Positions 22,310 to 32,600 of a stretch of DNA of 64,000 nt are shown piece by piece. A program made the translations under genes and the position numbers. Numbering within the stretch: position 1 is the first letter of the stretch; every line of letters starts with the position of its first letter. The notes beneath the pieces are model-generated. The model saw only the letters and a list, made by a program, of their open reading frames with translations, did no database searches and was not told the DNA's origin. Source of the DNA: Auriscalpium vulgare (Eukaryota > Basidiomycota > Agaricomycetes > Russulales > Auriscalpiaceae); the NCBI GenBank assembly GCA_019915015.1, contig JAHBBC010000002.1:1674001-1738000 (forward strand), read 5' to 3'.

Positions 22310-25300
22310 GCCACTTCTTGAATTCACATAATACCACCAGGACAGATTTTTAATTCAAAGCACAGCGAAATGCACTCAGCCCCATTTAAATTTACATCAA
22401 ACCACCAGGCTAGAATTTCAGTTCAGATCACACCGGAATGCACTCAGCCCCTGTTTAAATTCACATCGCACCACCGGGCTGGATTTTTAATTCAGATCAC
22501 ACCAAAATGCACTCAGCCCCTGTTTTAATTCACATCATGCCACCGGGCTGAATATTTAATTCAAAGCACAACAAAATGCACTCAGCCATGTTGATATTCA
22601 TATCAGACGAGTAGGGTGGATTTTTAATTCAGATCATACCAAAATGCACTCAGCCCCTGTTTTAATTCACATCATGCCACCGGGCTGAATATTTAATTCA
22701 AAGCACAACAAAATGCACTCAGCCATGTTGATATTCATATCAGACGACCAGGGTGGATTTTGATTCAGATCACACCAAAATGCACTCAGCCCCTGTTTTA
22801 ATTCACATAATCCCACTGGGCTGAATATTTAATTCAAAGCACAACAAAATGCACTCAGCCATGTTGATATTCATATCAGACGAGTAGGGTGGATTTTTAA
22901 TTCAGATCATACCAAAATACGCTCAGCCCCTGTTTTAATTCACATCATGCCAATGGGCTGAATATTTAATTCAAAGCACAACAAAATGCACAAAGCCCCT
23001 ATTTTCATTCACATCATGCCACTGGGCTGAATATTTCATTCAAAGCACATCAAAATGCACTCAGCCCCATTTTAATTTACATCAAACCACCAGGCTGGAT
23101 TCGGATCACACCGGAATACACCCAGCCCCTGTTTAATTCACATCACACCACCGGGCTGGATTTTTAATTCAGATCACACCAAAATGCACTCAGCCCCTGT
23201 TTTAATTCACATCATGCCACCAGGCTGAATATTTAATTCAGATCACACCAAAATGCACTCAGCCCCTGTTTTAATTCACATCATGCCACCGGGCTGAATA
23301 TTTAATTCAAAGCACAACAAAATGCACTCAGCCATGTTGATATTCATATCAGACGACCAGGGTGGATTTTGATTCAGATCACACCAAAATGCACTCAGCC
23401 CCTGTTTTAATTCACATAATCCCACTGGGCTGAATATTTAATTCAAAGCACAACAAAATGCACTCAGCCATGTTGATATTCATATCAGACGAGTAGGGTG
23501 GATTTTTAATTCAGATCATACCAAAATGCACTCAGCCCCTGTTTTAATTCACATCATGCCACCAGGCTGAATATTTAATTCAGATCACACCAAAATGCAC
23601 TCAGCCCCTGTTTTAATTCACATCATGCCACCGGGCTGAATATTTAATTCAAAGCACAACAAAATGCACTCAGCCATGTTGATATTCATATCAGACGACC
23701 AGGGTGGATTTTTAATTCAGATCATACCAAAATGCACTCAGCCATGTTGATATTCATATCAGACGACCAGGGTGGATTTTGATTCAGATCACACCAAAAT
23801 GCACTCAGCCCCTGTTTTAATTCACATAATCCCACTGGGCTGAATATTTAATTCAAAGCACAACAAAATGCACTCAGCCATGTTGATATTCATATCAGAC
23901 AAGTAGGGTGGATTTTTAATTCAGATCATACCAAAATGCACTCAGCCCCTGTTTTAATTCACATCATGCCACCGGGCTAGATATTTAATTCAAAGCACAA
24001 CAAAATGCACTCAGCCATGTTGATATTCATATCAGACGACCAGGGTGGATTTTTCATTCAGATCACACCAAAATGCACTCAGCCCCTTTTTTAATTCACA
24101 TCATGCCACCAGGCTGAATATTTAATTCAAAGCATAACAAAATGCACAAAGCCCCTGTTTTCATTCACATCATGCCACTGGGCTGATCAAAGCACACCAA
24201 AATGCACTCAGCCCCATTGAAATTTACATCAAACCACCAGGCTGGATTTTCAGTTCAGATCCCACCAGAATGCACCCAGCCCCTGTTTAAATTCACATCA
24301 AACCACCGGGCTGGATTTTTAATTCAGATCACACCAAAATACGCTCAGCCCCTGTTTTAATTCACATCATGCCAATGGGCTGAATATTTAATTCAAAGCA
24401 CAACAAAATGCACAAAGCCCCTATTTTCATTCACATCATGCCACTGGGCTGAATATTTCATTCAAAGCACATCAAAATGCACTCAGCCCCATTTTAATTT
24501 ACATCAAACCACCAGGCTGGATTCGGATCACACCGGAATACACCCAGCCCCTGTTTAATTCACATCACACCACCGGGCTGGATTTTTAATTCAGATCACA
24601 CCAAAATGCACTCAGCCCCTGTTTTAATTCACATCATGCCACCAGGCTGAATATTTAATTCAGATCACACCAAAATGCACTCAGCCCCTGTTTTAATTCA
24701 CATCATGCCACCGGGCTGAATATTTAATTCAAAGCACAACAAAATGCACTCAGCCATGTTGATATTCATATCAGACGACCAGGGTGGATTTTGATTCAGA
24801 TCACACCAAAATGCACTCAGCCCCTGTTTTAATTCACATAATCCCACTGGGCTGAATATTTAATTCAAAGCACAACAAAATGCACTCAGCCATGTTGATA
24901 TTCATATCAGACGAGTAGGGTGGATTTTTAATTCAGATCATACCAAAATGCACTCAGCCCCTGTTTTAATTCACATCATGCCACCGGGCTGAATATTTAA
25001 TTCAAAGCACAACAAAATGCACTCAGCCATGTTGATATTCATATCAGACGAGTAGGGTGGATTTTTAATTCAGATCATACCAAAATGCACTCAGCCCCTG
25101 TTTTAATTCACATCATGCCACCGGGCTAGATATTTAATTCAAAGCACAACAAAATGCACTCAGCCATGTTGATATTCATATCAGACGACCAGGGTGGATT
25201 TTTGATTCAGATCACACCAAAATGCACTCAGCCCCTTTTTTAATTCACATCATGCCACCAGGCTGAATATTGAATTCAGATCACACCAAAATGCACTCAG

Positions 25301-26110
25301 CCCCTGTTTTAATTCACATCATGCCACCGGGCTAGATATTTAATTCAAAGCACAACAAATGCACTCAGCCCTCTTGATATTCATATCACACCAAACCAGA
25401 ATGCACTCAGCCCCTGTTTTAATTAATATCACACCACCGGGCTGAATATTTCATTCAGATCACACTGAAATGCACTCAGCCCTGTTTAAATTCACATCAG
25501 ATGACCAGGGTGGATTTTTAATTCAGCTCACATAGAAATGCACTCAGCCCTGTTGAAATCTGCATCACACCACTTGGATGGATTTTTAATTGAGATCACA
25601 AAAAAATGCACTCAGCCTTGTATAAATTCACATCATGCCACACCAGAATGCTCTCAGCCCCTGTATTAATTCACATTATGCCACCAGGCTGGATATTTAA
25701 TTTGGATCACACCTAAATGCACTCAGCTCCTGTTTTAATCTATATCACACCACCAGGCTGGATTCTTAATCCATGTCACCAAAATGCTCCCAGCTCCTAT
25801 TTTGTTACCACATTGCTGATTTTTAATTTTGGTTATACCAAAATGCACTCAGCCTCTGTTTGGATTTATATTAATTTATATCACACCGCAAGGTTGAATA
25901 TTTGTTTCAGATCACCCTTCAGCCCCTGTTTGGATTCATATCATACAACAAGGTTCAATGTTTGATTCATATGCCACTAAAATGTTCTCAGTCTCAGCGC
26001 CTTCCTAGATTTATATTGACTATCTATGTTGACTATTCAATCAAATTCAAACCGGACTACACTTGGCCCCTGTTTCAATATATATTGCACCAGAGCCTCA
26101 ATTTTTAATT
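22310..26110 (+). repeat. Long minisatellite array, about 68-70 base unit
   Basis: Around 55 diverged copies of a unit built on AATGCACTCAGCCCC...TTAATTCACATCA...CACCGGGCTG...ATTTAATTCA. Two main variants alternate: one with CAGCCCCTGTTTTAATTCACATC and one with CAGCCATGTTGATATTCATATC followed by AGGGTGGATTTTT. A longer block is duplicated: the segment near 22919-23600 reappears 1422 bases further on near 24341-25020. Copies at the right end (25.4-26.1 kb) are the most diverged. No gene is present. Base composition is clearly more AT-rich than that of the host genes. Confidence 0.95.
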
Positions 26111-26374
26111 TATATTGTCAGCCCCGCAGAGAGCAGAGGTGACAATACTGAATTCTTAATTCAAAAGCATAGTCTCAATTTCATAAAGCAACACCTCACA
26201 GTGTGCTCATCCAAATATCATGAAAGCAAGAGATTATGTGACAAGGAATGCACAATCTTGCAACTAATGTTGATATGTTCACAATGTCATCACAATAATT
26301 TCAATGATTAAAACAGCAAGCGATCTTTTTAGTATTTAAAAAACATGAAGATAACAGCCTGAACATCATAAACT

Positions 26375-26622
26375 AACTCCTCACGATCTGCTCATTCAAA
26401 TTTCATGAAACAACCACCATTCGAAAGCTGTTCCTCGTACCTTCCCAACGGTACAAAGCAATCGCAAATCCAACTCGTTTCCACGAAGATATAAGAGTAA
26501 AACTGTCGACCGGAAAAACTCGGGTGTGTGCCCGGGTGAAACCGTAAACTGTACTTTACTTCGGACTCCGACGGCATATTTTTCTGCTCGAAAGAACTGA
26601 TTCCAAATATGGAATCAGAACA
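26375..26622 (+). repeat. Right terminal block of the AT-rich element
   Basis: About 250 bases shared, in inverted orientation, with 47242-47490. The block ends with the palindrome CTGATTCCAAAT/ATGGAATCAG and AACA. The ATG inside the palindrome (26609) is the first start codon available to the interrupted Gag-Pol frame. Confidence 0.85.
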
Positions 26623-29600
26623 GCGGCCTGCTCTGAGAGAGCGCATGGATCAATTCATCATGGATTTACTACGGACAAACGCACAAGCTCTACCTCACGA
26701 AGTCTGGCCTCTCCCAGACAATTTCCTCGATGAAGTCATAGCGGCCGAATCGCAGCCGCCTCCAAGAACTCTAGCGCCCTCTCCTCGACAGAATACTCTT
26801 ATAACCCCACCTCGTATACGAGATGAGCCCGAGGAAGCCTCGGGACAGGGAAATAAGGGTAAAGGAAGAGAGGACGAGACTATCATCGGAGAGCAACATA
26901 CTCGGTACGAAAGCTTTGCGACAGGAGCCTCAAGTCGGCCTCGTTCTTCTCTACCTGCGCAGTTAACTCTTCAAAATGTGGAGCATCCGCCTTTTCGAAA
27001 AGCTGGAGATTTCTTTGAACGGTTCAATAAACCATTGGCTACGTACGTGTCACAGGTGTTACCGTATACGCCAGTACGCACGGCCACTCAGGTTTCTATG
27101 GCCAGAGGCGACGTCACCCAAGGATTGGGGCTTCCCGGGGATATACCGGGAGCAGACCCGCTCCCTTCAGAACCGGAAAATGTCGCCGAGCAGATTCAAG
27201 TGCAGAGAACACCCGAGGCAGATACTTCCTCCAAAGAAGTAGCGACGTACCTCGCTCCATCGATGTACAACGCGGAAACAGGAAGCGTCTCGGCTATGTC
27301 ATACAAACGCAATCTCTACGCTCAACCTCCGCTTCAGCCGGCCTTCTCCTTAGATGCCATGGGCGTAAAGACGCAGCCTATCACCCAAGGCTTACCGGAC
27401 CGTCAAACGCCTCCACACCTTCGAAGCGCGAATTTAAATAATTTCGCGACTCAACCTACACGCGTTGAGCGCACGGTGAACTTCGAGGAACGTGTACCTT
27501 GGGACAAGCGTATGGCTAGAGACAATGGTGATGAATTCCCGACCAGGCCTTCCAGTTCTTTACCTCTCCTCAAAGGAGAATGGCCCCGGAGCTCACCGTC
27601 GAAACCCGATCAGCAGAATCTTACTCCACCATGGGGCAGTAATTTCCCATTCGCGCCTCGCCGGAACACCCTCGTAACCGGTTTTCCCTCTAAACCTGAT
27701 CCTCTTCCTGAAGATCCATCAGCCGGGTACTCGAACCACGGAGACTCGGCTGAACCAGCTGGCGGAGGAGTTCCTGGAGGAGGACCCCCGGGATGGCCTC
27801 CTTCACTAGGAGGAGCAGGAGGATCGGGAGGTGGACCCCCTGGAGGTCCCCCAGGATTTCCGGGCGGAGGGCCGCCCGGCGGATATCCTGGAATGCCTGG
27901 AGGTGGCGGAGGACCACCTGGAGGAGGGTTGCCTGGAAATTTTCCAGGATATCCCGGAGGAATGCCTCCGGGTGGACCCTATGGACCGCCTGGAGGTGGA
28001 GGACCACCTGGAGGGCCACCCGGTGGAGGCGGAGGGCCGCCTCCGGGGTGGGGTTACCCTTGGCAGTGGCACGGTTATCCCAACAATCCTCAAGGTAACC
28101 TGAACCTCGGGCCGAGGTTAAAGGAAGAGCTAAGGCCCGATCATTTGCCCAGCTGGGATGGGAACAAACATACCGCTATTGCATACTTCGCCGATGTTCA
28201 GGAATTAGCGGTAATGAATGAGTCGCTTCCCGCGGCCATGGGACGTTGGCTATGGACGCAGCTCAAGGACAACTCGCGAGTGAAGCGGTGGTGGATCCAG
28301 GTGTCGAGGCGCATGAAAACCTACATGATGGCCAACCACTTGAATTGGCTGAACGGTCTCAAATCCGTATTCCTGGGACGTCAATGGCAGTTGGAACGGA
28401 ACATGGAATTCACGGAGATGTTCTTCCGTCAAAAGGGACATGAACGTGAAATGCCCGAGGATTACCTACAGAGGCGCATTATGTATGCTCGCGCTCTCCT
28501 GAACACGGATAACGGAGGACCCGAAGAAGCCCAGATCGTCCTTCGCAACGTACCCTCTAGCTGGATGACGACTCTGAATGTGCCGTTACCATTAAGCACG
28601 GACGATCTCACTCGAAGGGCTCAGGATAACGCCTTAGCTCTAATTGCTGCTTCGCGTAATTCCAGCGATTTGGTATCTAAAGAAGAGATACCACAGTTAG
28701 TCCGGCAAGCGATACGTGAAGAGAATGCCCGGCCCTTCCGGCCTAGAGCATTCCGCGGCCGTAATGATAGAGGCCAAGCGTCCGTCCATCTAGCTTCCGG
28801 GAACGGGGATGAAGCTGAAGAAGCTGATTTCCCTATCGTTAATGAAGATGACGAGGAGAATCTAAGTGCCCCGGACCAAGTCGACCCCGCCGTATCAGCA
28901 CAAGTATTCGCTACGTTGGTTAAACGGCAGAGGGCTCCTCCGAAAGGAGGTTATCCTTTTCCTAAAGCTGATGGCACGAAGTCCCTTGTCAAACCACCTC
29001 CTTCACCTTGCAAGCTTTGTGGGAGTAAACATCATTGGGACCGAGAATGCCCTCACTGGCCGACTTACCTCAAGAAGAAGGAAGTAAATCTTTTGAGCGC
29101 GGGATTAGAGTCGGATAGGTCTCCGGAGGATGAACTCATGTATAATACTTTGTTTGAAGCGTACCTAATGGAAGCTATTTCTTCAGCTTATATCGTATCG
29201 CGCCAGAGCGAATGGTCGGAAGCCGACCATGAGACGATAGAAATGAGATCCATTGAGAAGCAGGTAGATAGTGGGCATGAAATCCCGTCCGTACGAGAAG
29301 TGCTGACAGCACGTACTCGAGGAAACCTCGAGAAAATCGTACGGACCCCCTCTCCTACAGTAGAGGAAGTGGAAGACAAGTATTACACTCAATTAAGGCT
29401 CCACGGTCGATCAAGTCCTAGCGACGGCAGTCTCATAGAACGAATTGAGGCATTGCAAGCCGAAACGCCTGAGATGGAGATCATCAAATTAAAGAGGAAG
29501 CGCACTTCTATCCCCGGAATGTCAGCCGTAGGCGTGTCAGTAGTGTCCATGAGAGGACGAATCATGATTCCCTCTGGACCTTTGCGCGATTTACGACTAG

Positions 29601-32600
29601 ATTCATGCGCAGATATCTCTCTCCTCTCCAAATCGACTTATGATCAGCTAGTTAATCCGCCGGCCCTGAGGCAGGGGTTGAAGTTGAAGCTCGTGCAATT
29701 GACAGCTAAGGAGGCTTCCTTACATGGATATGTGATGTTACCCATTTTCGTGCACACGGTCGACGGAAGAGAACTCCAACTAGAAGTCGAGGCGTACGTG
29801 GTATCGAACATGTCGGTGCCCATTCTATTAGGAGAGGACTTCCACCAAGCTTATGAGTTGGCTGTTGAACGAAACTTGGAATCAGGAACTCGAGTATACT
29901 TCGAAGGACGGAAATACGAGGTTCTAGCGGAAAGAGTTCAAGAGTCAAATGGGAAGGAAGCTCGGATAGCGAAAAGGGTACTGGGGGCTCCACTGGCACG
30001 CTTTATTCTCGCCAAAGCTCATCGTCGGAACAAGGCGAAGCGCAGAGTCTTGAGAAAGGATGCGGAAGGTCCACGAAGCGTGCGGGTATCTAGTGACGTC
30101 AAAATTCCCCCACATTCAGTGAAGCGTGTACAAGTCTCCGCTAGCTTCACGGACGAGCGCACTTGGATGGTAGAGAAATCTATGGTAGCTTCGTCCAGAG
30201 CTCCCGTCTTCGTAGTTCCCAATACTCTTCTGAACCAATCGTCTCCGTACATCCCGGTAGCGAATACGTCAGCGCACCCTAAGATGCTGCGGAAAGGAGA
30301 AGTCGTAGGACATCTGGTCGACCCTGCTAAATTCCTGGATGCCCCCGGGAGTGTCGAGAATTCGGAAGCTTTAGCAAATCACGCAAGCGTCCTCAAGCAG
30401 TTAGTACACGCGAACTTAAACTTGCAATCTGAAGTAAGAGATGCGGAAGTCAGGGTTGCTCCCGAAAGGCCGACGGAAGCCGTCGAGCCAGAACCTCAGG
30501 AAGAGGAGATTTGGGGGCCCAAAACTGCTGAAGTGCCCGATCCAACCATATGGCCATCTCAAGACATGGAAGAGCTCCTCGATGTAGGGCAACTTCCGGA
30601 GGAGCTGAGAGAACGAGCTTGGGAAATGCTGCGACGCAGACAACGAGCATTTGGATTTGATGGAAGATTGGGAAAGCACCAATCGAGGGTACACATTCGT
30701 ACCGAGGACGGACAAGTGCCTATAGCCGTGCCCATGTACGGGAGCTCTCCGGCCAAACGAATGGTTATTGAAGAGCAACTTAACGTGTGGTTTGAGCAAG
30801 GGGTCATTGAACCATCCGTTAGCCCTTGGAGCGCTCCGGTCGTCATCGTCTACCGAAATAACAAGCCAAGATTTTGTGTAGACTACCGGAAGCTCAACGC
30901 AGTCACTGTCCCAGACGAATTTCCTATTCCACGCCAGTCTGAGATTCTTTCTTCACTCTCAGGATCTCAAGTCTTGTCATCTCTGGACGCTCTAGCCGGA
31001 TTCACTCAGTTAGAGATGGCCCCGGAGGATGTAGAGAAAACTGCCTTTCGCACGCACAAAGGGCTCTTCCAGTTTTTGAGGATGCCCTTCGGACTACGTA
31101 ACGGCCCTTCGATCTTCCAACGCGTCATGCAAGAGATCTTGTCCCCGTACCTCTGGTTGTTTTGTCTGGTCTACATAGACGACATAGTGGTTTATTCGAG
31201 GAGCTATGAAGAACACATTGAACATTTGGACAAAGTACTCGGAGCCATTGAGAAATCAGGAATTACATTATCTCCGAAGAAATGTCATCTTTTCTATAGT
31301 TCCATCATTCTACTCGGACACAAAGTCTCTCGGTTAGGTTTGTCGACGCACAAACAAAAGGTGGAAGCCATCTTGAAGATGCCGAGGCCTACTAAGGTGG
31401 CCGAATTACGCACGTTCCTGGGGATGGCGGTGTATTTTTCAGCGTTCATACCACACTACGCTACACTTGCAACTCCTCTATTCTCGCTGACCCGGAAGGG
31501 AGCTGCATGGAATTGGCGTGCCGAACACGAAAGAGCCTTCGAAGAGATCAAGAAAGCTCTATCTCGTGCTCCGGTACTGGCGCATCCGGAGATGGGGAAG
31601 CCCTATCGGTTGTATACGGATGCTTCCGGAGACGGTCTAGGAGTTACTTTGCAACAAGTGCAAATAATGGCCTTGAAAGATCTGAAAGTAACAAGGACTT
31701 ATGAGCGTGTCCGTCGGGCATACGAGTCGGGGAAGCCGGTTCCCAAGCTCACGACCACTTTATCGAGCAAGATTATTGACTGTGATTACGAGAGCTCCTG
31801 GGGAAGCTCTTTCGAGGATACGACCGTACAAGTCGAAAGGGTAGTAGGATATTGGAGTCGAACTTTCAAACCAGCGGAAAGGAATTATTCTGCAACGGAG
31901 AGGGAGGCTCTAGCCGCTAAAGAAGGGCTCGTAAAATTCCAGCCGTTCATCGAAGGCGAACGTATCTTACTCGTCACTGATCACGCGGCTCTTCAATGGG
32001 CAAAGACGTATGAAAACAATAATCGACGACTGGGAGCTTGGGGAACTGTCTTCTCGGCTTACGCTCCGGGCCTGGAGATCATTCATCGTCCGGGTAGGGT
32101 ACACTCCAATGTAGATCCCATCTCTCGCTTGCTCGAAGGCGTGCCCAGTTATGTAACTCCTAACGACGAAGACTCACCCGCTCTAACGCTCGCCAAGTTG
32201 TCCGAGTCTCCTCTGAGGGGCAACTCCGTAGGAGAATTAGAGAAGTCCGTACAATTGGTATTAACGGACTGGAACGACGGCTTGTTTAATCCGCCACATC
32301 ATTGTTTCCAAGTTACGACCCGTTCCTACAAGATGGCTAGTAAGAACCTAGATTCGGAACGCGCGACGAAGGACTACCTCTCGGGGGAGCCATCGTTGGA
32401 AGCCGACACAGGAGAGATCAGGGTGTCTGACCTGTCAGAGCATATCGATCTGTACGACAAGCAGCGAGCCTGGGAAGCCGCAAATCCCCCTCCTACTATT
32501 CATGTCCACATGGATAAGAGTTATCTGCAATCCTTTCTGCAAGGATATAAAGCGGATGCCGCTTTCAAGCAGAGATGGGAAAGTACTAGTACTTCTCCGG

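Larger units (their letters stand above)
21781..26622 (+). mobile_element. AT-rich non-autonomous element with a minisatellite body
   Basis: The insertion is bounded by ACA on both sides (21781-21783 and 26620-26622), starts TGTTGAAGAGAGCC and ends in a perfect palindrome with arms CTGATTCC and GGAATCAG, four bases before the edge. A separate copy of the left end exists at 10778-11130 and of the right end at 47242 onward, both ending at exactly the same bases, which defines the termini. No terminal inverted repeat, poly-A tail, LTR or coding frame is visible. It is not a typical Helitron, since TC...CTRR ends are absent. The class is unknown; it must be moved by a factor encoded elsewhere. 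Confidence 0.8.

Noticed and set aside
22310..26110. CRISPR-like array
   Set aside because: Units are contiguous and diverged, without unique spacers, in a eukaryotic genome.
25717..26311. Open frames at the right end of the minisatellite
   Set aside because: They translate repeat units (recurrent ITP, HQ, FNS words) and have no start context or domain.
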